From: Cryptosporangium phraense
Lineage (GTDB): Bacteria > Actinomycetota > Actinomycetes > Mycobacteriales > Cryptosporangiaceae
DNA length: 64,000 nucleotides
NCBI RefSeq assembly: GCF_006912135.1
Contig: NZ_VIRS01000011.1
Location: 124,001 to 188,000, forward strand
Direction of reading: 5' to 3'
Translations under genes and position numbers: made by a program
Shown here: in pieces, positions 34,436 through 42,324 of the stretch
How the letters are laid out: the number at the start of each line of letters is the position of its first letter
Position numbering within the stretch: the first letter of the stretch is position 1
Notes under the pieces: generated by a model
What the model was told of the DNA's origin: nothing
Databases searched by the model: none
The model's input: only the letters and a program-made list of their open reading frames with translations

Positions 34436-34990
34436 ATGGCACCGCTCGCCCGGACCAGTACCGAGGCCCACCTCTTCATGGATCTGCGGCCCTGCGACTG
34501 CGGGGAGACCGCGTCCTCGTGGTCCAGCAGCGTCATCGAGCTGGGCGACGACCTCGGCAGCCGCTACTCCGGCACCTGTCCGTCCTGCGGCACCGAGCGC
34601 GAGTTCGTGTTCCGGCTGCCCGACGACATCGTGCTGCCGGTCGTCGGCCAGGTCGTCTACGGCGACGGGGCACCGTCGGAGTTGCTCGATCCGGGGGAGT
34701 GGCTGTGGGTCGCCGACCGCTACGCGGGCGCCGTGCCCGCGCAGGCGGCCGCGCTCGACGCGGAGGGGCGCCAGGAGGTCCGGTCGCGGATCTCGGCCGC
34801 GATCGCGGCGATGGACGAGGTGCTGGCGTTCGTCCCGGCCGGCGCCGACGAGGTACCGGCCGAATCGTTCTGGTCCGACCTCGGCCGTTCGGTCCGCGAC
34901 GAGGAGCCGGGCCGGTTCGCTCGTGACCGTCTGCAGGTGATCCGTGACACCTACCAGCGGATCCTCGAGGAAATCGACTCTTCCGTCTGA
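34436..34990 (+). CDS. Zinc-ribbon protein of a toxin-island family, copy 1
   Basis: The 184-residue protein starts MAPLARTSTEAHLFMDLRPC and contains two cysteine pairs, C-D-C (about residue 21) and C-P-S-C-G (about residue 51), which should form one zinc ribbon around a small sheet. The conserved remainder includes FVFRLPDD, GDGAPSELLDPGEWLWVAD, AIAAMDEVLAFVP and ESFWSDLGR. The gene at 41764 codes for a full-length paralogue. The family is familiar from actinobacterial polymorphic-toxin islands, where it is usually unnamed. Start choice rests on the paralogue alignment and the promoter directly upstream. Function is unknown; immunity or accessory binding is inferred from location. Confidence 0.75.
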   Translation: MAPLARTSTEAHLFMDLRPCDCGETASSWSSSVIELGDDLGSRYSGTCPSCGTEREFVFRLPDDIVLPVVGQVVYGDGAPSELLDPGEWLWVADRYAGAVPAQAAALDAEGRQEVRSRISAAIAAMDEVLAFVPAGADEVPAESFWSDLGRSVRDEEPGRFARDRLQVIRDTYQRILEEIDSSV

Positions 34991-35059
34991 ACCGCGCTTG
35001 GTACCCGCGTACCGTGTTCCCGTGGAGTTCTCCGGTCTGACGCTGTCGCCTCCGGTCCG

Positions 35060-37234
35060 GTGACCGAAACCCAACAGGGACCCGACTCCGACATCGAGCG
35101 GATGGGGCCTCCCGACGAGGATCCCGGCGCCACGAGGTGGTCGGCAGGCCCGGCGCTGCCGTCGAGCCGGTCCGAACCCGACGGTCCGGCCGTCCCCGAC
35201 GGTCCGGCGTCACCGACCGAGCTTCCGCGTGCGCTGACCGGCAACCGTTGGACCCGGTCGAGCTTCCGGCTGGCCGCCGACCCCGACGTCGAGGCCGGTC
35301 CGCCCACGCTGCAGAACACCCCGGCCCTGCCGGACCCGAGCGACCGGATCAAGGCCGACCGGCGTCGCCGGTTCGTCGACGAGCCGACGCAGCCCTACCA
35401 GATGCCGGATCCGGCCGATTTCGAGCCGGGGCCCACGCCCCCCGACCTGCTCACCCCGCCGGAGTTCGTCAGCGGCCCCCTTCCGAAGGTGACGGTTCCC
35501 GACGCCGAGCCGAAGGCGCCGGACGCGACGCCGAAGCTCCCGCTCGCGCTGGCGTTCTCGGCCGACGCTCCGGCCGCGCCCGAGCCCGCGAAGGTCCCGG
35601 AGCCGGCGCCGCCGCAGTTGCCGCCGACGCTGCCCGCGCAGCGTCCGCATAGTGCTTTGTCCGAGCCGACCGGCGGGTTCCTGGCGCTGTCGGCAGCCGT
35701 CGGGATAGACGGGATCGACGGGATCGACACCGCCGATCCGGACCCGGCCGGGCCGTTCGGCGGCCGGCGGGACTACCGGCAGGCGGTCGCCGACCGCTTA
35801 CCCCGGGCGATCCGGCTGTTGATGCCGCCGCCGGTGGCCGCGCCGCAGTCGGCGACGAGGATGACCGCGATCGAAGACGGACGCCGCCGGTCCGACGTCG
35901 AGCTGCAGGTCCTGGCCCACCGCGCCGGTCGGGAGGCGCTGGCCGCCGAGGCCCGCGGCGACGAGCTGCGCCGGCAGGCGGCCATCGCGCGCGACCAGGC
36001 CTACGAGGCCAGGGCGACCTGGCAGTGGACGGCCCACCGGCGCACGACGCTGGCCGAGGAGCTGCAGCAGATCACCGGCGAGGCGAACAGCGTCGCCGAG
36101 GAGCAGCGCAAGCTGTCCGAACAGGCCCGCGGCGCGATGCGTGACGTGGCCGCCTGGGACACCTGGATCGCGCAGCTGCGCGAGGAGGCGGCCCGGCTGG
36201 GCGGCGCGGACGCCCGGTCGGCGAACGAGCGGGCCGACCAGGGGCAGGGCCAGGTGCAGCAGCTGCGCGACTGGCTGGACCGCGCCGAGCAGCGGTTCCG
36301 GCAGCTCGGCGCGCATCTCGAGGGGCTGGCCGGCCAGCGCGACCAGCGGGTCAGCGAGTCGGTCGAGCTGGCCGCCCGGCAGCAGACGCTCGTCGATCGC
36401 TACAAGCGGCTGGGCAGCGACGCCCAGCGGATGGACCAGGAGGCCGCCGGCTGCATCGCCGAGGCGATCCGGGCCCGGCTGGACTCCCGCGAACGGCTGA
36501 TCGACCTGGTCGGTCTCCGCCCCGAGCTCAGCCGCTGGGTGAACGGCGCCGCGGTCGCGCTGGCCCACCAGGGCGACGTGCCGCTGGGGTACCGGCGGCC
36601 GCTGCTCTCCGAGCACGTCGCGCTGGAGCAGGTCCTGCCCCGCAACCCCGACGGCAGCTTCATCACCGCGCCCGAACCGACGCCCGACTGGCTGCGCCGG
36701 CTCAACGGGGTCGGGCTGCACGCCGACAACAGCCGGGCCCAGAACTGCGTGGACGCGACGCTGGCGTTCGTCGACGCGTTCCTGCACGGCCGGCCGCGGG
36801 TGGCGGTCCCGCGGATCGTCGACGCGCACCGCAGCGGGACTACCCGGCTGCCGCTGCGCGGCGAGCCGACCGGTCGGCAGCGGCTCGAGCGGGCCCTCGA
36901 CGGCCGCCTGCAGACCGTGTTCCAGCAGGCCTCCGACGTCCAGAGCCCGGCCGAGGCGTACGCGATCCGCACCGCGTTCGAGACGATCAGCGACCAGCTG
37001 CGGACGGCCGGCCACGGCGCGCTCGCGGTGCTGGTGACCGGCTGGCAGGACGGCAACGCCCGCACCTGGGCCGCGGTCGACCACCGGGGCAGCACGCGCT
37101 GGGTCGACCCGCAGCTCGGTACGGTGTCGGACACGCCGGTCCCGGCCGAGTGGATCCGGTCGCTGGAGGTGCTGATGGTCGACGGTTCAGCGCGGCCGGT
37201 GCCGCTGCGGGACACGGTCGGATCGCGCTCGTGA
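35060..37234 (+). CDS. Coiled-coil protein with a C-terminal Tox-PL-like domain lacking the catalytic histidine
   Basis: This is a 724-residue protein. Residues 1-245 are Pro/Asp/Ala-rich and disordered. Residues about 275-480 form a long coiled coil (many heptads, Gln/Arg/Glu-rich). Residues about 545-700 align with the Tox-PL domain of the giant toxin: C563 (AQNCVDATLAFVDAF) and D683 (RWVDPQ) are kept, but the histidine of GGAHAWNAV is replaced by R668 (GNARTWAAV). The fold is probably intact but catalytically dead. There is no WXG100-like N-terminus. The GTG start at 35060 has a weak upstream site. Its stop overlaps the GTG of the next gene, coupling it to a deaminase and a SUKH-3 gene. 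Confidence 0.75.
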   Translation: MTETQQGPDSDIERMGPPDEDPGATRWSAGPALPSSRSEPDGPAVPDGPASPTELPRALTGNRWTRSSFRLAADPDVEAGPPTLQNTPALPDPSDRIKADRRRRFVDEPTQPYQMPDPADFEPGPTPPDLLTPPEFVSGPLPKVTVPDAEPKAPDATPKLPLALAFSADAPAAPEPAKVPEPAPPQLPPTLPAQRPHSALSEPTGGFLALSAAVGIDGIDGIDTADPDPAGPFGGRRDYRQAVADRLPRAIRLLMPPPVAAPQSATRMTAIEDGRRRSDVELQVLAHRAGREALAAEARGDELRRQAAIARDQAYEARATWQWTAHRRTTLAEELQQITGEANSVAEEQRKLSEQARGAMRDVAAWDTWIAQLREEAARLGGADARSANERADQGQGQVQQLRDWLDRAEQRFRQLGAHLEGLAGQRDQRVSESVELAARQQTLVDRYKRLGSDAQRMDQEAAGCIAEAIRARLDSRERLIDLVGLRPELSRWVNGAAVALAHQGDVPLGYRRPLLSEHVALEQVLPRNPDGSFITAPEPTPDWLRRLNGVGLHADNSRAQNCVDATLAFVDAFLHGRPRVAVPRIVDAHRSGTTRLPLRGEPTGRQRLERALDGRLQTVFQQASDVQSPAEAYAIRTAFETISDQLRTAGHGALAVLVTGWQDGNARTWAAVDHRGSTRWVDPQLGTVSDTPVPAEWIRSLEVLMVDGSARPVPLRDTVGSRS

Positions 37235-37947
37235 CGGCTCCGGGCATCACCGCGAACGAGGCCCGGCGCATCGCCGCCCGCTGGATCGGCGAGAGCAGCC
37301 CCGACCTGTCGCCGCAGCTGTACGAGTTCGACGCCGGCTACGTCGTCTGGGGCGCGGGCTCCGAGCCCCAGCTCGGGGCCGGGCGGGGCGTCATCGACCG
37401 GGAGACCGGCGAGCTGTCGGTCTGGCCGGCGCTGCCGGTGGAGGTCGTCGCCCAGCGCTACCGGGCCGAGCGGGCCGCGTTCGGCCGTCCGCTCCCGGCC
37501 GGCGACCAGCTCACCCAGGCCCGCCGTGACCTCGACCGGGTCGGCACCCCGGCGACCATCACGTACCTGCTGCTGGACGGCCCGCCGGTGACCGCGCGGA
37601 GCATCAAGGGCGACTCCGAGCCGCAGCACCACCCGCTGGTCGCGGACGCGCTCCGGCGGTTGCCGCTGGAGTTCCGCGAGCGCGGCTACCAGCGCTGCTC
37701 GGAGATCGCCGCGCTCTCGTCCGCGCTGCTGGCCGACGACGTCCGCCGGGGCCGACCGGCCACTCTGGACGAGGCTCGCAAGCGGGTGTTCCGGGGCGCC
37801 GAGCTGGTCACGTACCGGGTGCGCGAGCCGGCCGACCCGCAGGACGCCGTGCCCGGCGCACCCTGCCTGTCGTGTCTGGCGATGCTGGCCTACTTCGGGT
37901 TCGACATCGCGCCGCCGGAGGACTTCTGGCCCGAGGTCGACTCGTGA
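37231..37947 (+). CDS. YrhB-like domain fused to a YwqJ-type deaminase
   Basis: The 238-residue product begins with a YrhB-like domain (ITANEARRIAARWIGES...GYVVWGAG...GVIDRETGELSVWPALP, residues 1-75), then a nucleic-acid/nucleotide deaminase domain of the YwqJ type. The metal-binding and catalytic motifs are complete: C156-S-E158 (first zinc ligand and proton shuttle) and C212-L-S-C215. The related deaminase in the giant toxin has HGFCSE; here the preceding residues are YQR, which should not affect chemistry. GTG 37231 overlaps the upstream stop (GTGA) and its own stop overlaps the SUKH-3 start. An effector tip stored beside its immunity gene is the likely reading; without an export domain it may be an orphan module. 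Confidence 0.75.
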   Translation: MTAPGITANEARRIAARWIGESSPDLSPQLYEFDAGYVVWGAGSEPQLGAGRGVIDRETGELSVWPALPVEVVAQRYRAERAAFGRPLPAGDQLTQARRDLDRVGTPATITYLLLDGPPVTARSIKGDSEPQHHPLVADALRRLPLEFRERGYQRCSEIAALSSALLADDVRRGRPATLDEARKRVFRGAELVTYRVREPADPQDAVPGAPCLSCLAMLAYFGFDIAPPEDFWPEVDS

Positions 37948-38429
37948 GCCGCTTCCCGGCCGAGGTCGAGGCCGTGCTGCACGCGAGCGGCTGGGCCCAG
38001 GGACGAGCGGTCCCGGAGGCCAGCGCGGAGGCGATCCGGCAGGTCTGCGCCCAGCCCGGCGCCGACGGGTCCCGGCACGTGCCGTTCCCGGCCGCCGAGC
38101 ATGCGCTCACCGAGTTCGGTGGCCTGTTCGTCCGTCAGGACGAGCCCGGCATCGAGCTGCGCCGCCGTCCGTTCGCGCTCGACCCGACGATGGCCGCGGC
38201 CACCGCGGCCACGCTGGCCGACCTCGGCCGGGTGCTCGGCGTGCAGCTGTTCCCGCTCGGCGTCGAGGGCGACGGCGACGCCGTGCTGACGATCGACGAG
38301 CGGGGGCGCGTGTTCGCGTTCGACCACGCCGGCGAGTGGTTCCTGGGGGCGTCGCTGGACGCGGCGCTGGTCACGCTCATCACCGGCATCTCGCCGCCCC
38401 GGGTGCGCGACGACGGGACGTGGACCTAG
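37944..38429 (+). CDS. SUKH-3 immunity-type protein
   Basis: This 161-residue protein follows the SUKH-3 pattern: [64 protein letters not shown] and a C-terminal ALVTLITG. The GTG at 37944 overlaps the stop of the deaminase gene (GTGA), the usual sign of a toxin/immunity couple made from one message. It is much closer to the SUKH-3 protein at 40508 (shared [20 protein letters not shown] and RPxRVRxDG tails) than to those near eccD. Immunity to the adjacent deaminase is inferred from this pairing, which is repeated at 40131-40990. Its 3' end overlaps the convergent AAA+ gene by 4 bp. Confidence 0.82.
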   Translation: MSRFPAEVEAVLHASGWAQGRAVPEASAEAIRQVCAQPGADGSRHVPFPAAEHALTEFGGLFVRQDEPGIELRRRPFALDPTMAAATAATLADLGRVLGVQLFPLGVEGDGDAVLTIDERGRVFAFDHAGEWFLGASLDAALVTLITGISPPRVRDDGTWT

Positions 38430-40075
38430 CTGGTCGCTCGAATCACGTCTTCGGCGTGCAGGGTCTGCAGTTCGTTCAGGTCCGGCATCCGGCCCAGCGC
38501 CCGTAAGCGCTGGGACTGCGCCTTGCGCATGCCCTCGAACAGCTTGCGGGCCTCGCGGGCATTACCGAAGTTCTGGTCCCGCTCGATCGTGCTGAAGTGC
38601 CGGAGCAGCGCGGGTTCGGCGTCGTCGGCGAGCGCGTAGTCGCCCGACCCCACCATCCGCCGGACGATCAGCGTCAACTCGTCCGGGGCGTAGTTGCCGA
38701 ACTCGATCGTCTTCACGAACCGGGACGCCAGGCCGGGGTTCGCGTCCAGGAACTCCTGCATCTCGGTGGTGTAGCCGGCCGCGATCACCGCGATCTCGTC
38801 GCGGTGGTCTTCCATCAGCTTGACCAGCGTGTCGATCGCTTCCTGGCCGAAGTCGCCGCCGGCCGCGCCGGCCCGGGACAGCGTGTAGGCCTCGTCGACG
38901 AAGAGAACTCCGCCCTTGGCCGCGTCGAACACGGCCGACGTCTTCTCGGCCGTGTGGCCGATGTACTGGCCGACCAGGTCCCGCCGGGAGACCTCGCGGA
39001 ACGGGCCGCCCGGCAGCACGCCCAGCGCGGCCAAGATCTGCCCGTACAGGCGGGCCACGGTCGTCTTCCCGGTACCGGGAGCCCCGGCGAAGATCAGGTG
39101 GTGGCTCATCGCGCCGACCGCGAGCCCGGCACTGCGCCGCCACTCGTTGACCTGGATCTCGTCGATCAGCGACCGGACCTCGGCCTTGACCCCGGCCAGC
39201 CCCACCATCGCGTCGAGTTCGGCCAGCAGCGCGTCGACCCGCTCGGCGTCGGCCTTGTCGGTGCCCGCGCCGATGCCGGCCGGGGCCGTCGGGGCGGCCT
39301 CGACGACCGTGATCGTCGCGCCATCGGCGATCTTGACCGGGCCCTCGAGCTTGCACGAGTCGATCTGGCCGCCGCAGCCGCGGTCGACGGTGAGCGCCGG
39401 ACCGTGCACGTCGTGGACGAAGCAGCGGCGCAGCGTCGGCGCGCTGCCCTGGGCGATCGCCACCCCGGCCTCGCGGGTCTCGGAGACGTCGCAGCCCTCG
39501 AACGTCGGCCGCCCGGACTCGTAGACGTAGACCCCGCGGTACCCGCAGCGGACGATCGTGCAGTCGCGCAGCACCGGGTCGGCGCCCAGACGCACGACGA
39601 CGCCGTCGTCGCTGACGTCTTCGATCGTGGTGTCGGTGATCGTGCCGCCGGCGTCCTCGATCAGCAGACCCTGCTGGGCCTTGCGGATCGTGCACCTCGA
39701 CACGCTCAGCCGCACCCGGTCGCTGGCCCGGACGCCGGGCCCGTAGCCGGCTTCGATCGTGCACCGGTCGAGGGACAGCGCGCCGCCCTCGGCCAGCACC
39801 GCGGGAGCGTCCCCGGCCTTGAGCGTCAGACCGGTGAGCGTCACGGTGGCGCCTCGGGTCCGGATCAGCGGGGTGTACCGGTCGCGGCACGCGACCGTGA
39901 CCTCGGCCCCCTCGACGGCCGCGATCGTGACGTCGACGCCGAGGAGTTCCAGGTTCTCGGTGTACTCGCCGGCCTCGACCGAGAGCACCGTCCCGGGCGT
40001 GGCGGCGGCGAGCGCCTCGCTGAGCGTGGGGTAGGCGCCGGGGCGGCTGGGCGAGACCAGGAGCGTGCTCGACAT
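38426..40075 (-). CDS. Beta-helix/AAA+ fusion, EccA/CbbX-like ATPase
   Basis: This is a 549-residue protein with two halves. Residues about 1-260 are a right-handed parallel beta-helix: repeated coils such as [43 protein letters not shown] and [11 protein letters not shown]. Residues about 285-549 are a CbbX/CfqX-type AAA+ ATPase: Walker [10 protein letters not shown] (about 329-337), Walker B VLFVDEAY (about 388-395), sensor region SRFVKTIEF and an arginine-finger/[11 protein letters not shown] lid. The ATPase half is of the kind found in EccA, the cytosolic T7SS chaperone, whose usual N-terminus is TPR-like, not a beta-helix. ATG 40075 fits the first coil. It is divergent from the deaminase at 40131. 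Confidence 0.85.
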   Translation of the reverse strand: MSSTLLVSPSRPGAYPTLSEALAAATPGTVLSVEAGEYTENLELLGVDVTIAAVEGAEVTVACRDRYTPLIRTRGATVTLTGLTLKAGDAPAVLAEGGALSLDRCTIEAGYGPGVRASDRVRLSVSRCTIRKAQQGLLIEDAGGTITDTTIEDVSDDGVVVRLGADPVLRDCTIVRCGYRGVYVYESGRPTFEGCDVSETREAGVAIAQGSAPTLRRCFVHDVHGPALTVDRGCGGQIDSCKLEGPVKIADGATITVVEAAPTAPAGIGAGTDKADAERVDALLAELDAMVGLAGVKAEVRSLIDEIQVNEWRRSAGLAVGAMSHHLIFAGAPGTGKTTVARLYGQILAALGVLPGGPFREVSRRDLVGQYIGHTAEKTSAVFDAAKGGVLFVDEAYTLSRAGAAGGDFGQEAIDTLVKLMEDHRDEIAVIAAGYTTEMQEFLDANPGLASRFVKTIEFGNYAPDELTLIVRRMVGSGDYALADDAEPALLRHFSTIERDQNFGNAREARKLFEGMRKAQSQRLRALGRMPDLNELQTLHAEDVIRATS

Positions 40076-40130
40076 AGTGGCTCTCACGGTAGCGGTCGGA
40101 GGCGAGAACCGGCCGGGTATGGTCCAGCCC

Positions 40131-40511
40131 ATGCCCGATGCCCCCCGACCGTTGCCGATGACCGCCGGCGCGCTCATCGTCGGCGGCCTGGTGCACTCGC
40201 ACACGTCGATCCGCGGCGACCAGCCGCCGAACCTGCACCCGGTGGTGCGGGAGATCCTCGACGGGCTGCCGGCGTCGCAGCGCGAGCGTTTCACCGGGTG
40301 GTGCGCCGAGGTCGTGCTGATCTCCGACCGGCTGCACGAGGCCGGGCCGGGGATCACGTTCGAGGAGGCGCGTGAGGTGCTGAGCGGCGGCCAGATCCAC
40401 ATCTCGCGGATCCGGGAAGACGGCGACCCGACGCACGGGCAGTTCCAGCCGCCCTGCCGGTCGTGCTCCGTGCTGCTCGAGCGGTTCGGCATCGCGACGG
40501 TGACCGCGTGA
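40131..40511 (+). CDS. Stand-alone YwqJ-type deaminase
   Basis: The 126-residue product is essentially only the deaminase domain: [31 protein letters not shown]58-A-E60 ([12 protein letters not shown]) and C109-R-S-C112. All three zinc cysteines and the catalytic glutamate are present, so it looks active. It aligns along its whole length with the deaminase in the giant toxin (AHTSMKG, HPYLLEVLDAI, CSEVAVISDFL). ATG 40131 is preferred; ATG 40119 would add four residues. Its stop overlaps the GTG of the SUKH-3 gene (GTGA). With no export domain, it may be a detached warhead kept with its immunity gene. Confidence 0.78.
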   Translation: MPDAPRPLPMTAGALIVGGLVHSHTSIRGDQPPNLHPVVREILDGLPASQRERFTGWCAEVVLISDRLHEAGPGITFEEAREVLSGGQIHISRIREDGDPTHGQFQPPCRSCSVLLERFGIATVTA

Positions 40512-40990
40512 AGCGTTTCTCCCCGGACGTCTTCGACGTGCTCGTGAAAGCCGGCTGGGCCCCGAACCAGAAGGACGTCCAGCGCGCCCGCCACTGGGGC
40601 CTGACGCTGAGCGCCTGGGCCTCCCCCGGCGGCTACCAGCACACGTTCTCCCCGGCCGCGTCGGCCGCGCTGGCCGAGTTCGGCGGGCTCTCGATCGACC
40701 AGTCCGGCCCGGGCGTCGACGTCGCCCGAACGTCGTTCGTGCTCGATCCCGAGCTGGCCCTCCCCACCTGGCTGACGCTGCGCGGGCTCGGCAGCGCGGT
40801 CGGGTCCGCGGTGTTCCCGCTGGGCATCGAGGACGACGGGGTCTCGGTGCTGGCCATCGACGGCCGCGGCCGGGTGTACGCGCTCGACCACACGGCCGAA
40901 TGGCTGCTCGGCACCACGATCGACGAGGCACTGACGACGCTGGTGCTCGGACGCCGCCCGGCCCGGGTGCGCGCGGACGGCTCGTTTTGA
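40508..40990 (+). CDS. SUKH-3 immunity-type protein
   Basis: The protein has 160 residues with the SUKH-3 layout: [65 protein letters not shown] and a final RPARVRADG. It overlaps both neighbours: its GTG lies in the deaminase stop and its own stop (TTTTGA) contains the TTG of the phosphatase gene. Similarity to the product of 37944 and the same deaminase-then-SUKH-3 order show that the pair was duplicated. Immunity to the deaminase at 40131 is inferred from the overlap and the repeat of this arrangement. Confidence 0.82.
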   Translation: MKRFSPDVFDVLVKAGWAPNQKDVQRARHWGLTLSAWASPGGYQHTFSPAASAALAEFGGLSIDQSGPGVDVARTSFVLDPELALPTWLTLRGLGSAVGSAVFPLGIEDDGVSVLAIDGRGRVYALDHTAEWLLGTTIDEALTTLVLGRRPARVRADGSF

Positions 40991-41688
40991 TCCCCGGGTT
41001 CCCGGCACCGGGGGTCGACGTCGCCGAGCTCACCGTGATCCGGCACGGGCAGAGCCTCTCGAACGAGCTGCTGATCGCCGCGAACAAGCAGGGGATCTCG
41101 TCGGTCTCCGGGCTCCCGGCCCGCGATGCCGACGTCCCGCTCTCGGCCCGCGGCGAGCGGGAGGCCGCCGCGGTGGGCCGCTGGGCGGCCGGCTTGGAGA
41201 ACCCACCCGACCTGGTGATCGCGTCCCCGTACCTGCGGGCCCAGCTCACCGCCCAGGCCGCGGTGGACGCGTTGGGCGGCGGGGTCGAGTTCCGGCTCGA
41301 CGACCGGGTGCGCGACCGCGAGATCGGCGTCCTCACGCTGATGACCGAGGCGGCGGTCCGCGCGGCCTACCCGGACGAGGTCAAGCGCTGGGAAGAGACC
41401 GGCTTCCTCTACTACCGCCCGCCCGGCGGCGAATCGCACTCCGACATGGCGATCCGGCTGCGCAGTTTCCTGACCGATCTGGGCCGGTACGCGTCCGGGC
41501 GGCGGGTGCTCGTCGTCGCTCACGATTCCGTCGTCGTGATGTTGCGCTACGTGATCGAGGGTCTGGTCGAGGACGACGTCCAGGCAATTGCTCGGGCCGG
41601 CGGAATTAAAAATGCGTCGGTAACTCGGTGGGAATGGGACGGATCGGCGCTCGGATTGACGCTATTCAATGACATTCAGCACCTTTGA
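40987..41688 (+). CDS. Histidine phosphatase superfamily protein (phosphoglycerate-mutase-like)
   Basis: This 233-residue enzyme-like protein carries the RHG motif [12 protein letters not shown] with the nucleophilic histidine near residue 20, the second-half [13 protein letters not shown] histidine, and the substrate-loop glutamate region ([11 protein letters not shown]). Such proteins remove phosphate from small metabolites, nucleotides or proteins. The only start that keeps the whole N-terminal strand is TTG 40987, inside the SUKH-3 stop codon, so translation should be coupled to the deaminase/SUKH-3 pair. The [14 protein letters not shown] segment resembles broad-specificity phosphatases. 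Why it belongs to this operon is unclear; no substrate can be assigned. Confidence 0.85.
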   Translation: MIPGFPAPGVDVAELTVIRHGQSLSNELLIAANKQGISSVSGLPARDADVPLSARGEREAAAVGRWAAGLENPPDLVIASPYLRAQLTAQAAVDALGGGVEFRLDDRVRDREIGVLTLMTEAAVRAAYPDEVKRWEETGFLYYRPPGGESHSDMAIRLRSFLTDLGRYASGRRVLVVAHDSVVVMLRYVIEGLVEDDVQAIARAGGIKNASVTRWEWDGSALGLTLFNDIQHL

Positions 41689-41706
41689 TATCGGCTTACG
41701 CCGATA
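41689..41706. terminator. Short hairpin after the phosphatase gene
   Basis: TATCGGC (41689-41695) and GCCGATA (41700-41706) form a perfect 7-bp stem with a TTAC loop, directly after the TGA of the phosphatase gene. It is followed by ACATTTCT, too weak a T-tract for a sure intrinsic terminator. It may equally be an operator for the gene at 41764. Confidence 0.4.
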
Positions 41707-41750
41707 ACATTTCTGCAGGTCGGCGGGGTCGCGCAGGGCCCTGATTCGGT

Positions 41751-41763
41751 TAGGCTGCCCGGT
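41751..41763 (+). promoter_or_regulatory. -10 element placed for a leaderless transcript of the 41764 gene
   Basis: TAGGCT at 41751-41756 ends 7 bases before the ATG, exactly as TAGCAT does before the paralogue at 34436. No ribosome-binding site is present. The -35 region (about 41728-41733) is poor. Leaderless expression is inferred from the shared spacing. Confidence 0.5.
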
Positions 41764-42324
41764 ATGGCCTTACCGGTAGCACGAACCCGGGACGAAGCCC
41801 ATCTCTACATGGATATGCATCCCTGCCCGAACTGCGGTAAGAGCGACGTCCATTGGGATAGTGCACTCACCTCCGACGAGGGTGCCCCGGCCCGCCGATA
41901 CAGCGGCTCCTGCCCGGGCTGCCGGTCACCGCGTGCGTTCGTCTTCCGGCTGCCCGAGCGTCCGCTGCTGCCCGGCCCGGCCGACGTGGTGCTGTTCGGC
42001 GGCGACGACCCGTCCGAATTGTTGGACGCCGGGGAATGGCTGTACGTGGCCGACGTCTGTGCGCAGGCCGCCGCAGGCGGGCCCGGACGCGAACCGGGGC
42101 CGGTGCTGTCGGCCGAGGCGCGCGAGTCGTTGATCGTCGCGGTGGCGGCGATGGACGAGGTGCTGAAGTTCATCCCGCCGGAGAAGGACGAGGTGCCGCG
42201 GGCGGGCTTCTGGTCGGATCGCAGCCGGACGCTGAGACAGACCGAGCCGAGCCGCTTCCGCCGCCGCCGCCTCCTGACCGTCCGCAACACCTACCGGGAC
42301 GCGCTCGCCCGCGCGGCCAGCTAG
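41764..42324 (+). CDS. Zinc-ribbon protein of a toxin-island family, copy 2
   Basis: This is a 186-residue paralogue of the protein at 34436: MALPVARTRDEAHLYMDMHPC, C-P-N-C-G (about residue 21) and C-P-G-C (about residue 50), then FVFRLPERPLLPGP, DDPSELLDAGEWLYVAD, AVAAMDEVLKFIPP and AGFWSDRSR. Here both cysteine pairs are full CxxC, so the zinc site is more regular than in copy 1. The C-terminal tail is Arg-rich. There is no ribosome-binding site, and a -10 element lies 7 bases upstream. Its stop overlaps by 4 bp the stop of the convergent mycosin gene. Function is unknown; the two copies bracket the deaminase/SUKH-3 part of the island. Confidence 0.75.
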   Translation: MALPVARTRDEAHLYMDMHPCPNCGKSDVHWDSALTSDEGAPARRYSGSCPGCRSPRAFVFRLPERPLLPGPADVVLFGGDDPSELLDAGEWLYVADVCAQAAAGGPGREPGPVLSAEARESLIVAVAAMDEVLKFIPPEKDEVPRAGFWSDRSRTLRQTEPSRFRRRRLLTVRNTYRDALARAAS

